A program made the position numbers and the translations under genes. Under the pieces are notes generated by a model, which was not told the origin of the DNA, searched no databases, and saw only the letters and a program-made list of their open reading frames with translations. Below are positions 1 to 14,731 of a stretch of DNA of 64,000 nucleotides, in pieces (position 1 is the stretch's first letter; every line of letters starts with the position of its first letter). The stretch comes from Datnioides undecimradiatus. Lineage: Eukaryota > Chordata > Actinopteri > Lobotiformes > Datnioididae. The stretch is taken from contig WARS01000025.1 in NCBI GenBank assembly GCA_008933995.1, positions 5,997,477-6,061,476 on the forward strand, read 5' to 3'.

Positions 1-1439
1 GCTCTGGACTGATGATGATTGCTGAATTTAACCCTGAATCACGAAGGGGGCCTGCACTCAAGACTCGACTCTCTGAAACCTTCACCTTGGACTTAAAGAC
101 AAAGACATTCGGTTCTCGCAGAACAACAGGGGACGACGCGGGACAGGCAGACACCGTATAGCCACATACCCTAAATCTGTACTCGTTAGGGCCTGTGCAA
201 TGGAGCTACTGTTTACAATTCACGTGTAGTTTACTTATGAAGACGCGTGACTTGACTCGAGTCGCCCTACATAAATTGGATTGCGGTGCATTGGATCTGA
301 CATGAAGCACACAGGCGCGGCGTGTGCACATGTCTCTGTCAGGCCGTAATCAACACGCTAAGGATCCCCGAGGACGAGCGCGCAAGCCCATCCATACTAA
401 TAGCTGTCAGCGTGTCATACGGCTGAACGTCTGTTTCGAGTGTGATGAAACTGCGCCGGCTGGGACGGGGCTCGACAGAGATTGATGCGCCGAGATTCAC
501 GGACACATTTTCACATCACAGACCAACTGACGTCAAACACGAGTGTGTGTGGGTTTTTTTTTTTTTTCCCCCCTCCGCCATCAGGAAAAGATCCCCGATT
601 CATTTCGGAGATGATTAACGGACCCATACGTCTCCACTCCGACGGGGAAAGTCAATGCGACGGCCACGGCTTTCACAACAAATCAGCTAATTGCGTCACT
701 CCCCGGCAACGGCGTTCTCCTCTGGTGTGTAAGTCTCCATTTCAATGAGCTACTGTTTCTCCACAACTTGTTTTCCCGTTAAATGCACCTGTCCTGTGGA
801 GAAATGCACGTCCTTACATTCCCTCTACCGCAAGGTCCCACTGGTCTCCGGCTCGCAGCGAGCAGACAATAGTTAAGAGCCAGAATAAAAATGAGGAGAA
901 AACAGTGAATTCACAAGCTTGTAGCTTATCACGACATTCCAGGGACAGACAGAGACGTACTGAACTGTGACCTGGCACTTATTCCCTCCTCTTTTGCCTC
1001 CAAAGTTCTGGTTTATTTGGCTCAGCTTTGTGTGAAAAAACACTTCCAGCTGCACATAAAAACACACATATTTTCTTGACTTCTACTTTCCATCTGCGGC
1101 GCAACTCTGCTGAACCTTCCCTGAACGTCCCCGCCGGGTCAGAAGTGGAGCAGAGAGAGTGCCGACTGCTTTGTGAAACCCTTTTGTTACGTGTTAAATA
1201 GGATAATTATGTAAAGTAGCTTGTTTTATAACAGCCTCCTGGATGCTGTTGATTAGATAAAATTGGGTATTAAGGTTAATTAGAGACAGCTAATTCATGA
1301 CTTAATCAATCAGAGAAATAAAACAGGCGCTAGAGTCGAATATTGGACCAGTTGCGTAGACAACAATCACATGATTGTTTTGGGATTGTTTTTAATTGTT
1401 TAAGATCAACTTGTCTTAGTAAAACAGACCTTATATCAC

Positions 1440-1705
1440 ACAGTGCATTACAGTAATTGTGTAAGAGTGAAAAATTAGCTAATTAGTTAATTAACAGAAA
1501 ACTATTTTGATAATCACATGAATGTTTGAAGTAAGTTCTCGGGTAAATTTGACAAAAACAGCTTCATTTTGTCTTTTTATGATACGAAAATGGACATTTT
1601 TGGGGGGTTTGGACCGTTGGTTGGACCTCCTACTTCAACCTGTGCAATCAGGTCAGGTCAGTGGAAAACTGCCCGATCGTGGTGCTTTGGGAAACAACAA
1701 ACAAA
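1440..1705 (-). repeat. R3 dispersed teleost repeat copy
   Basis: It contains AACTATTTTGATAATCACAT followed by TTTGAAGTAAG, then a GGTTTGGACCGTTGGTTGGAC block and GTGCTTTGGGAAACA. The same ordered blocks recur at 6545, 29840, 47375, 54130 and 56030. I recognise this as a common, unnamed teleost repeat recalled without a library. Boundaries are approximate. Confidence 0.6.
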
Positions 1706-2055
1706 TCAGCACCTGGTCCGCGTAGCTTGGAGCAAACTTCACTCAAACGTTGTTGTTTTTATTTGGGACTACTTTCAGCTGCGTATTTATCCATATTTGG
1801 TGCACTCTATGTACTGTATGACTCAAAATAAACCGCAAAGCCCATTTTAATAAACTTAGTGGCAACAATGGAACAATGCACATGTTTTAACAGCCCTTGT
1901 GCAAGAAGAGCACGGAGGAAAAGCTTCAGTATATCGAGCTTTGACTACAATTAACATTTGACGCTGAATTTAATATTACGATGCTGGTATTATATTTATT
2001 TATTGCTCAGCTCTACTGAGTATAAGTTTGCTTGGATGCAGTAAAAATACGCTGA

Positions 2056-2077
2056 ACACACACACACACACACACAC
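2056..2077. repeat. (AC)11 microsatellite
   Basis: Perfect dinucleotide tract, followed by a second short (AC)n at 2106-2118. Confidence 0.98.
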
Positions 2078-2551
2078 GCTGACAGCTAATTCAGCGTGCA
2101 CACCTCACACACACACACCTGCCACACAGCCTTTTGAATCCTCTTTCCAATCTCCAGGCCTCAGGCATGCTCTGCTGGGGATGTTCTCAAAATACACCCA
2201 TCAATCATTTTTGCAAACAGCTTCGCCCGCCCCTCCCCTCCACTCCGCTCGCGACTGCTGCAGGAGTCTCAAGGTGACGGAGGGCGCTGCGTCTCCCCGT
2301 CTGTAATAACTCACCTGTAGGACTGCACGCACGGAAAGTGTGTGTGCTCAACCTTAAAAAGAAATAAATAAAAATAATAATAAAAAAAAAAAAACTTCCT
2401 ACCTTCCACAAAAATCACAAAATCTATCTCCGAGGTCCTGCTGAGACGGCTAAAAGGACGACAGAGTGGACGGGAGAGATGACATTTCACAGGCTGAAGG
2501 TGCTTTGCCTTGTGGCATCCATCAGGACACGTGTGATGAAGTATTGGAAGG

Positions 2552-2555
<4 letters not shown>

Positions 2556-2591
<36 letters not shown>
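2556..2591. repeat. (AC)18 microsatellite
   Basis: Perfect AC tract of 36 bases. Confidence 0.98.
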
Positions 2592-2593
<2 letters not shown>

Positions 2594-3391
2594 GGGAAGG
2601 CTTTTTATAACTTCAGACGTGCAAAAAGAGGAAAAATGAGTCAAACAGGAGCCCTGCTATTTCCCCAGGAGAGAGGACAAGAAGGCCGTGAAGCCGCAGA
2701 GACGATAATAACTTTGTCTCTTTGCCCGTGAAGCTCCTCACATGACCAGAATGTAATTACATGTCGAGATGTGGCGCTCCCTGTTTTCACACGACCGCCG
2801 CCTGCTGGGATGCAAAGAGGCGAAAGACAAAAGAGGGGCGCTCTAATACGATTATAATCCCTCAAACCTGAGCACCATCAAAGTTATAATCCCTCTCTGC
2901 GCCTACGTTCATTCACATACTGTACAGCCGGCATTGTGCCTGCCGTGGCTTCGCCTCTTCCCGGATAGGACACGCCGTCGTCTGATGAAACACGCTGAAA
3001 GAGTGACGGAAATCATCTCGCAGGTTTGTCTGATTTGAATTGACTTATCGGGGGGGATTCTCGCTACCTGGTGCCGGTACACCTGAGGTGAAGGAACAGG
3101 CTGAATAAGTAAAGAATCAAGTGAGACAACAGAGGCCCCCGCTCGGTTTCCTTTTTTTTTTTTTTTGCCAGCCAACAAATATTTGGCAGGACGGGGGGGA
3201 AAAAAATAAAAAACTTTAAGAGGGTGAGAGCGTGGTGGGGAATAAAAGCAAACAGCAAGGTTCTGTAAAGAGCCTGTCCTAGTTCTTTTTCGTCTACCAA
3301 AACAAAAAGAGGAGACAGGAGGACAGGAGGGAGGGAGGGAGGAGCAGAGATGGATACGGAGGTAGAGAGAGGAGGTGAGAAAGATGGAGGC

Positions 3392-3409
3392 AGAGAGAGA
3401 GAGAGAGAG
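3392..3409. repeat. (AG)9 microsatellite in purine-rich patch
   Basis: This AG tract lies inside a broader purine-rich stretch at about 3305-3415. A 15-base T run lies nearby at 3152-3166. Confidence 0.95.
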
Positions 3410-4241
3410 GGAAATATAGAGTGAGTTATGTAACTACAAGGCGTCTGTGATGTCAACGGCTCTGTCTTCACTGGAGCCGACGCTCCTTTGAACACGCACG
3501 AATGAGAGCGCTAAACCGAACACGCGTTCCTCTGCATATTTTGACAGACCCCGGTTGTATGGCGCCGCAGCTGACTTTAAACATGAGAGGGAACAAGTCG
3601 TGTTTACCAGCGGTGAATAGCATTTACCCAAGTGCTGCACTTCAATGCAGTTTTCTGAGACACTCGAGCGTCGCCATTTCATGCTGCTTTGCACTTTTAA
3701 TCCTACAGTTGCAGCTTGTTATGCAGGTCAGGCAATTACACAACATGGAGACGCGATACAACACGTTATCACAGATCAGTCAGTGTTTAGAGGCCAAATA
3801 AGCTCCAACTCCACGTTTAATGTACAACTTAATGCATGAGTAGTAATAATTATCTACTGTTCTGCATGTATGCTGTATATAACTGGAGGCAGCATCCTGC
3901 ATATTAAGTGCTTTTAAAGGATAATTACATTTTGCCACAACTTAGACCTTATTTTCGTAGTTTCCATCGATAATGACAAAACCGTACACATCAAGTTAGT
4001 TCCCGCTGAGAAATGCTTGCGGTCAAATGACGAAGCAACTTTTAAGCAAAACAGACCCAAGAAGTAGAGGTTTTCTTTAAATTTGATTTTGCGAATATGT
4101 TGCACTATTTCTTTGCTAATACCTCTGTACCTACAGTCCATTTTCGATTGCAGGACCTATATTTAGCAGAATATTTCATGCTGTAATACCTCCACATCTG
4201 GTCTTTACTGTGCGTGTTTCACTATACTCAAATGCTCTAAC

Positions 4242-4271
4242 CCTCCTCCTCCTCCTCCTCCTCCTCCTCCT
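4242..4271. repeat. (CCT)n microsatellite
   Basis: Ten-unit trinucleotide tract. Confidence 0.95.
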
Positions 4272-4370
4272 CTCCGTCTGTTGTGCCGTCACAGCTCACA
4301 GACTCCACCCTGCGATCCTGTTAGCGCTTATCAGAGCGTGGCTCAGGTCCAAACACGGACACACACACAG

Positions 4371-4371
<1 letters not shown>

Positions 4372-4404
<33 letters not shown>
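4372..4404. repeat. (AC)n microsatellite
   Basis: Perfect AC tract, preceded by an interrupted stretch from 4359. Confidence 0.97.
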
Positions 4405-4406
<2 letters not shown>

Positions 4407-4742
4407 CTACCTTTTCCACCAATCAATACCATATTTACAGAGGCAGCTTTTCTCCCCCTAACTGAGCTCAGCTCTCTGGGGTAGTGGGTACCACCAGGCT
4501 GTGGACGTTTGGAGTGAACAACACAACACTCATATGGCTGCTTGCACAAACTCCTTAAACTGGGAACACACTTGAAAAACTGACAAAGACAATCCCACAT
4601 GTAGTTGCTAATTCCCCTGGCGTACACCGATCTCTAGGCTAGACAGTCTAAAGAAGCTCATACTGCAGTGTGCAGATACAAAGGTCAACTCTCTGAATGA
4701 CATGGACACTTTGGTTGATTGTGTCACTAACAAACCTCTATG

Positions 4743-4780
4743 AGAAGAAGAAGAAGAAGAAGGAGAAGAAGAAGAAGAAG
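4743..4780. repeat. (GAA)n microsatellite
   Basis: GAA repeat with one GGA interruption. Confidence 0.95.
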
Positions 4781-4814
4781 TGTGAATCAGAAACATCCTT
4801 AAACAAAACTGAGT

Positions 4815-5080
4815 AACTTCAGTCATGCTAGCATCTCTGTAAGACTGTACATAGACACAGTGGTGCGTTGAGCTGTATGCTAACGTTAGCATGCTAGTAG
4901 CAGTGCTTCTGTAATGCTTCTGATTTTAGCCCATATCAGAGCTAATGTCTCCCATGCTCTGTAGTGTGAATTAGCATGCTAACACTTGCTAATTAGGACT
5001 AAATGTGAATTATAACCAATGGGTTAGTCCATGGTAGGTAGTCCAAGGTTGTTCACGTCCATCAGATATTTAAGCAGTGG
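4815..5080 (-). repeat. R1 dispersed teleost repeat copy
   Basis: Ordered blocks on this strand include CATGCTAGCATCTCTGTAAG, GTGCGTTGAGCTGTATGCTA, TTAGCATGCTAACACTTGCT and a final GGACTAAATGTGAA. The same order recurs at about 5955-6335 and 8795-9150, and inverted at 15055-15540. This matches an abundant percomorph repeat known to me only by sequence, not by name. Confidence 0.7.
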
Positions 5081-5954
5081 ACCATCATCTCATGAGCCAA
5101 GGTGGCAAAGACAACAAATGTTTGTTGTTTATTTTTGCCATAGTTTGCATGAGCAAAGAAACAACAAATCATACATCCTCCAACAGCACTGAGTGATTTC
5201 ACTTCCAGACTGTCAACAGCAACTGACCCAGAATGTGATGGTCCAGTACACGTCATGACAAATTACACCAATCCATCTATTGGCCCAACAATCGTAATGT
5301 ATGTCTACTCACTACAGCGGCCACCATTAGCTTCCCTTTAGCTGGGACTAACTGGATTACTCGTCCAACTAGATCAATAGCAATCCTCACTAATATCAGC
5401 ACCTCTCTACTTGTGGAGCGTCCTTGTTGGATAAATTGGATTGGAGGTGCTGGAGATAAAAGCACAGTCACATTTGGACGAATTCCTCACATGCGTCCGT
5501 GTCTTTGTTTCTGTGTCATTTCATCATCTTGGAGTTCTTTCTCCCTTTAATGCTGAAGATTGAGAGGGAAGGACGAGATTCGGCGACCACACAGGGAGTC
5601 TTTTGAAAACGCTGCTCGACTGGAAAGGTAATGTGCAATGTGTCAACAGGAAGCAGTCCCAATGTTTAATGCCAGCAGACACAGTACAAATGTTTTCAGA
5701 CCAGGTGCCATTTCTCCTTCTGTCTCTCTATATCTTGCTGCAGTCAAACAGCTTCTGCAAATAACTCTTAACGTTTGTTTTGTCCTGCTAAAGGAGGCAA
5801 ACATCTACAGGAACAAATCAGATAATACTGTATTTTAGACTTCTGTGTTCCTTCCTGTTACAACTACTGAACCTGTGGTACTCATCAATGATTAGTCAGT
5901 TATTGGACTAATAACTAATCTACACCAAACTGACCCAAAGACAAGTTGTTCTGT

Positions 5955-6335
5955 CATGCAGTGGTACGTTGAGCTAAATGCTAAAGCAAACATGCTAACG
6001 CAGTCCCGACAGGTGCTTTCAGACTGTTTTGAGGTTGTTTACTTTAGTGTGGGAACCTTGAGATATGTAAGTGTGCAGCGGTTGGTCCGGACGTATGTTT
6101 AGTTTTAAAAACCTGTTTCCACAGGTCCTAATGTTTGCTTTAAAACCAACCGCCTGCGAGCTCACGTCAGTTCAGACAGAGTCCTTGAAGGGTACGTACT
6201 TCATCGGGAAGTGGGGAGTCCACTTTAGAACCGTTTGGCCTAAAAACACCCCAAGACGAGGCTAACATGCTGATGTTTAGCACGTTGACCATCTAATTTG
6301 GGTATGGTAGCATGCTAGCATTTGTAATTAACCAC
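5955..6335 (-). repeat. R1 dispersed teleost repeat copy, interrupted
   Basis: It shares GTTGAGCTAAATGCTAAAGC, AACATGCTGATGTTTAGCAC and TAGCATGCTAGCATTTG with the other R1 copies. About 230 bases (6010-6260) without R1 similarity sit between the outer blocks, which suggests a later insertion or strong divergence. Confidence 0.6.
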
Positions 6336-6544
6336 TTAACCCAAAGTACAACTGAGTCTGAGGTGGAGTTTTGGACTGATGATAGCGATAGAGGAGAAAC
6401 CACGGGATTACCGATGTTTTTACATTTAATCATTAGGGTGAACATGTATGCTTCAACCCAGTTACGTGCCAATCCATCCAGTTCTTGTTGTCATACTTCA
6501 GGGCCCACCACAGAGGTGGACTCACCTTGTTTTACACTGTTTGA

Positions 6545-6705
6545 AATCAAACTTTTCTGAGTTTTGGGCTGTTGGTTGAACTAAATAAGCAGTTTGATGG
6601 CATCGCTTTTGGACTAGTCGTGGACGTCTGTCATTGTTATGTCATATTTTATCAGCGTAACAGTAATTTTACACAGTAGCTGACAGATTGGTGATAAAAA
6701 CAACA
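6545..6705 (-). repeat. R3 dispersed repeat copy (partial)
   Basis: It contains GAGTTTTGGGCTGTTGGTTG and a GTCATATTTTATCAG block, in the same order as the distal part of R3 seen at 1440-1705. Confidence 0.5.
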
Positions 6706-7253
6706 TTTCTTGGAGCCCCGCTCACCACACAGCTCTACTGTCCCACACAACTGGCACGCAAGGCAGGTCAAAGGAAAACAAGAGCAATCAGAAAACACTG
6801 TTTGACTCAGGGGTTGCTCTTGTTTGTCTGTCTCTCTGTCTGCATGTGAGCGCCAAATGTATTTTTAGAGAAACTCTATCCTTGCAGTTAAGCGTTTACC
6901 AGGAATACGCACGCGAAACACCCCCACCCTGCCGCCGTGAACGTATACCAAATCGCTCGCTCAGACGCGCGCGCGCACACTCCAAAAAAATCGACTGTCA
7001 TTCCTCATTTGTTGTCTCTGTCCATCTCCAGATCCAGTCCTTCCACTCCTCTACCTCCCCGTTGGTAACTCAGGCGATAAATCTCGTCTCGGGCGCACGC
7101 ATAAAGAAAAGACAAATGGGGAAGTGAAGAGGGAAGGTGAAGGCGAAAGAGATAGATGACACACTCGTATATAAACGCACGCTCCTCTATAAAAGCTGGC
7201 TGCATTGACATTCATCCTTCTCCTTTCTTTTTGGTGTGTTTGTCGTCTATGTA

Positions 7254-7275
7254 TGTGTGTGTGTGTGTGTGTGTG
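7254..7275. repeat. (TG)11 microsatellite
   Basis: Perfect TG tract. Confidence 0.97.
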
Positions 7276-7405
7276 GGCGAGTGAAGGACACTCCACATCT
7301 CTCTCAGTTGAGAATAAAGGAAGTCTTTGTAACCTCCAGTTTCCCTGGACCTGGGTTTTAAACACACATATCACGGGGCTTCCTATCAACAGACACTGGG
7401 GTTGA

Positions 7406-7406
<1 letters not shown>

Positions 7407-7437
<31 letters not shown>
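7407..7437. repeat. (AC)n microsatellite
   Basis: Perfect AC tract of 31 bases. Confidence 0.97.
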
Positions 7438-7440
<3 letters not shown>

Positions 7441-7679
7441 GGACAGACATTAACACTAACACTGTAAAAGTCCTCACGCTGGTGCACAAATGTTCCTCGC
7501 ATGAACTGGAGTCTCGGATAAAATGACAATGCATCTCGTCAGATCAACAGGCACGGTTTAGATCTTGTAAAATGAAGGCTGTGGGGAAGTTGTTTAATTA
7601 AAACGAATGAACGCGAGGAGCTAAAAAAAGGAAAAAACATAAGGAAAGGAAAGATAGGAGGTAGAGATGCAGGACTCAC

Positions 7680-7759
7680 CATCCTCTTTGCATTCCTCGG
7701 GTGGCTTTGCCTTCTTGGCTAGCCTCGGGTCCAGCCACGATGTTGTCTTGGTGTTGTGG
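7680..7759 (-). CDS. magi2: magi2 internal exon, second half of WW1
   Basis: This 80-nt exon encodes 26 whole codons. After the completed Asp come [12 protein letters not shown] and then [14 protein letters not shown]. This completes WW1, with the second signature Trp in TSWLDPR, and enters the short spacer before WW2. [13 protein letters not shown] is the MAGI2 version of this spacer. The acceptor is TCTCTCACAG (AG at 7761-7760), preceded by a (CT)n microsatellite. The donor is GATG/GTGAGTCC (GT at 7679-7678). It enters in phase 2 and leaves in phase 1, so on its own it cannot be skipped in frame, but together with the preceding 211-nt exon (291 nt) it can. The WW2 exon (expected to begin with a Glu split as G/AG, then LPYGW) was not found between 1 and 7679. 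Confidence 0.97.
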
Positions 7760-7775
7760 CTGTGAGAGAGACGAC

Positions 7776-7797
7776 AGAGAGAGAGAGAGAGAGAGAG
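7776..7797. repeat. (AG)11 tract acting as polypyrimidine tract
   Basis: On the transcript strand this is (CT)11. It ends about 15 nt before the AG acceptor of the exon encoding the second half of WW1, so it forms most of that splice site's polypyrimidine tract. Confidence 0.95.
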
Positions 7798-7889
7798 TGA
7801 GAGGGAGTGTGATAGATGGTGAGAGAGAAGAGACTTGGCAGAAAGAGAGAAGGAGGTTGGTGGATCCTTAATTCAGCCTGAGAATCATT

Positions 7890-8345
7890 TCAGAGAGGAA
7901 AGATGAGACTCCCTTGCATGCCTGCCTCTAAAAAAAAGGTGACGAAAGAGACGGAGGGGGGAAAAAGCTGTGGGTTAACAAAATGGCAATCAATAGTTTT
8001 AATGTGCTTACTTAGCAGGCGGAGGGGGAGGAGGGGGAGGGAAGAAGGGGCAGAAAAGGATAGAGGGGTGACTGAGGGAGTGATGGAGGGGAACAGCTGT
8101 GGGTTTGGCAGATTCATCCAGAGCCTCAGGCGGAGAGCTGGATCTAGATCAGATATGATGGTGTGCCAGGGAAACGCGATGCATCTCCACAGCTCGTCTG
8201 AAGCGCCGGAGCCACAATGGTCTCCCTTCATCGTGACAGTAGGGAGGGGGAGGAGGTGGGGGGGAGGGAGGGGGAGGAAGGTGTACACAAGGTGTCTACA
8301 GTAAAAAATAAAAAATGAAAAGATGAAGGAAGGGGATGCAGTATA
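7890..8345. repeat. Purine-rich, G-rich low-complexity stretch
   Basis: The plus strand is strongly purine-rich, with G-run clusters at 8021-8050 and 8240-8279. The 206-codon minus-strand open frame here results from this composition. Confidence 0.85.
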
Positions 8346-8794
8346 GAGGCCTTTTACCTCCTGTCTTTTCAATACTCGTCTCTCAATTTCATCAAAAAAT
8401 ATAAAAAAACCCCCACAACAACTCACTTTAAACAGCTTTAATCTGTCATAGTGAGGGTGGAGCATCAATGACAACCATGTGGAGTCTGTCAACCGAACAC
8501 ATAAGTCCAATATTTACCCTCCTTTTAGCTCTGTTTTGGTCTCCACCAACTCTGTCTGGCTGCTAGAGTAGCAAACCTGACACCTGCTGTCGCTTGAAAT
8601 GAGGTTCATCGTTTGCGGGCCATCAAACCAAAAGAGCTGTACAGCCGGGTGCTAATGCTCCGTTCATGTGTCACCAAGTAAAACCTCTCACATTACAGTA
8701 GTATTTATTTATTGGGAATAAAAATATATTGGTTATTGCTGTTATATGAATAATTAAAATGATCAAAAAGTTGATAAGTGGTGTGAAACATAAA

Positions 8795-9150
8795 CAATAC
8801 TAAGAGTCTGTAGCTATACTTTGAGAGGGTGCACTGTCACTTGTGCTAAATGCTAACCTTAGCATGCTATCAGGCACAAGTAAAGCCGCTAGAACCTGCT
8901 TGACCTAGCCTAGCATGTTGGCATGCTAACCGTTGCTAATTAGTACTGAATACAAAGTCTAACTGAGGACAGGGATGTCGTTAGGTCTGAACAAATGACC
9001 GGAGGATGAATGGCGATCCATGCACTAGTTGCGGTGATGGAGGAACGGATAGTAATGTCAACCTTGTGCTGACATACTGTATATCAGTTTCAGTGTGGAC
9101 CGAAGTGTTGGACCTTCTGACTGACGGACATCGACGTCACTGCACACTGA
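8795..9150 (-). repeat. R1 dispersed teleost repeat copy
   Basis: Ordered blocks are ACTAAGAGTCTGTAGCTATA, GCTAAATGCTAACCTTAGCA, TGGCATGCTAACCGTTGCTA, AGTCTAACTGAGGACAGGGA and GTTTCAGTGTGGACCGAAGT. This is the most complete copy on this strand, and it reaches the segment after the 'ATTTCAG' block. Confidence 0.75.
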
Positions 9151-10244
9151 GACTGTTTTAGTGTCTGGGATGAAGCGGGAGATTTAGGCGCCGAACAAAG
9201 TGCGGTTGAAGGTGAAGTAAATCACGTTTGGCTCTGCTTCTGATTCGTTTCCATCGGTCCACTCCTCACTCTGTATCCTCCTTCCCCCTTCGCCTCCTCT
9301 CCTGCTCCAGTGCATCTAACACTTGCTTCTGCCATTGCCATCTATAGCTATTTATATTAGAATTATGATATTTCAAAACGTATATAGCTCACTTATATTT
9401 CGTTCTACATTACATAACTATTACTATACAATTAATAATCATTTTATTATTAACAATCTACTCTGTGCTATTTTTAATCCCTTTCTTTCTTCCGTCTCCA
9501 TCTGCCTCCTTCTGTTCATCTTCTCAGCCGCCTCACTTCAAGGGCTGTAGGTAAACGAACTGATCTCACATGGAGGCCAATCAAAGGGAAGCATCCTCTT
9601 GGCAGCCGCCATCACTCTGGCACGGCATCACATGCGCCCAGACAGAAAAACTTGAAGCTGCATATTCAGCGGGTGAACTGCATTAGCTGCGTAATGTGCT
9701 TGATGGATGCTGGAGCGCGAGGATTCCTTGTTTCGGGCGAATTGTCTGCAGTGGAGGGAATTTCCAAGTCTGCTTCCGTGGACGCGAAGGGGCAACATGT
9801 GGGATGACAACTGCATCGCCGCCATCTCATGTCTTCGCCTGGTGTTGCTGTGCAGCTTCTAGTGGTTTGTGATGCGTTCAGGCGTGCTGGGATTCAATCG
9901 ATGCTGCGGAGGAATTTAGCCTAATGACCGAAATGATCCATTGATGCAATAAAGGCTTTGTTAGCCGCGAGATAATTTCCTGTTATGGCTACATTATTCG
10001 ACGCTATACAAGAGGCCATGTCCACACGTGTGCACATACAATTCCCTCGCCGCCGCTGCAAAAAACACACAGCAGGTCCATTATTCCGATGTAAGAAAGA
10101 CTCACCTCCACGGTTTTACTGCCGCTGTAAAAAGCTAACAACTCCAATGAATTAAACTTTAGAGCTTGTTTAACAGAGTTCTCTGTAGCAAGGTATTTCT
10201 GGGGACCTCTAAATCTCATTAAACCACCAAGCATCAATTATAGT

Positions 10245-10269
10245 CTGTGTGTGTGTGTGTGTGTGTGTT
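10245..10269. repeat. (TG)n microsatellite
   Basis: Perfect TG tract within the intron that splits WW1. Confidence 0.96.
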
Positions 10270-12016
10270 TCTGTTGGGAATATACAGAAGTAAATTTAGA
10301 CGCTACCTGGCTCTAATCTAGTCATTCAGGCTCAATTTAATATTGTTATGGGAGAATGAAAATACAAACTCACTGGATGGCAGGAAATCTTCCTTGCGAT
10401 CTCTAAAGGCTTGAAGGCTGCACACAAGTAAACACGCATTAGCCTTGATCTGAAACCGTCACATGGCTGTTTCCTTCGTACCTGTGCTGATTTTACATTT
10501 ACGTGTTTGTTTTTTGTTACGATCCTGCCTCCAGACAGCAGCTAGGTCTTGCTCAAATCCATTTTTTGCACATCCGCGTTGAATGCAGATTCATTTTACG
10601 AAGTGCGAATGAGCAAATGAGCTCAAAGCCACATTTGGATGTGGTTTAAAGTGAGATTCCTATTGGATTTTTCTACAGATGCGTCTCAGTCTGGATGCTC
10701 AAACCGGATTTCAAAGTGTCCTGCAACGTGACACAAAGCAATGGCAGAGTCCAAGCTGCTGCTAGCAGAGCGGCATAGAGGAAACAGTGACAGAGAACTA
10801 CAGTCTGGGAGGGGGGTGGTTTCTGTACATGCAAAGCTGGAAAAGTGTTTTCTGCGTTGGAAAGCCACCTTAGCAGCGTATGAAATTACTGACACCTGTG
10901 TCGTTACCACAGCAACGCATGCAGCTAGGTTGGTGATGCCTGGACACACAAATGCAATCTGAGCAGTTGCAAATAAGATTGCAGACGGTCTGTGTTAAAG
11001 ATCTGGTTTGAGAAGCAAATCTAATTTGCCTGCACTCAGAACAAAGCCTCACACATCGCTTATTTAAAGGCACTCTGAGGAGCAACATATGTGTGAGTGC
11101 ATCACCGTCTTGTTTGTGCATATGTCTGCCAGTGGTTTAACGGCATTTCACTGATCTACGGGTGGTGGTTGTGCACCGAACACGCGGTAAATGAACGAGC
11201 AAAGGCAAAGAAGAAGGGGGCGGCTTCAGAGTAAACTCGTACATTAACTATGCAGGTTACGAACTTTTCTAAAGACCTGCTTTGTAATGTGCTCGAGGAC
11301 GCACACGATGTGGTTTGGTGAGTGAAATCAAATGTAAACGCAAACGTTTGTTTACAAGGAAACACCACAGTTCACCTTGAAAACAACATCGTGCTGGATT
11401 CCTCGGTGGCCCCTGTTTAATCTGGACTACTGTGCAAATAAAGGCGCACTTCACAATATTTGGACGCTAACAATGAGTCATGTGAACGGGGCCGCTCTCG
11501 GCAGCAAACCCAGCTCTGCGGTTTCTTTGAGAGGCATTTCGGCATGTTTTGTTTTCCCATTTCGGTTTTCAAACCACGCGACTTCATTGTTTTGGTTCGC
11601 TCTCTCTGCGTCGCGTCCAGGAAGCAGCTGTTTTCAACAACAAAGCTCTACCTGGCGGGCGCCAAACGGCGGGCGGACAAAGTGAACGTAGTGGAAGCAT
11701 TTAGCCGCCAAACGGCCACTTAATTCCATCCGGATTCGATGGAGGTCAAAAACAAAGCTCAAAGAGGAGTAAATACTGGACTGGCATTCATCGGGCAACA
11801 GGAACACAACTGCAAATGAACGGCGATGTTGCTCAGCGTCTGCAGGACATGTCGTAAATCATCTTTATAAGGTAATAATATGTCATATTTGTGTTTATAG
11901 CGTCTACTGTCGCCCTGAGGTGACTGTGCAGATCTATGAATACATTCATTCAGTTTTCATCGGCCGTATGTAGACTGACCGTCCTGGATCAGGGTTAGAC
12001 GTGACCACGACACTTA

Positions 12017-14731
<2,715 letters not shown>

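Larger units (their letters stand above)
1..7679 (-). other. magi2: magi2 intron after the WW1 exons (incomplete)
   Basis: No coding sequence is supported here. The stretch holds microsatellites (listed separately), two R1 and two R3 repeat copies, a purine-rich patch at about 3290-3415, and otherwise unremarkable unique sequence. The short open frames between 2.0 and 7.4 kb are driven by (CA)n tracts. Positions 1-760 are relatively CpG-rich, but I see no exon there. Confidence 0.85.

Noticed and set aside
7890-8510. 206-codon minus-strand open frame
   Set aside because: It is open because the strand is almost all pyrimidine (Leu/Pro/Ser/Phe codons) and it is not homologous to anything recognised.
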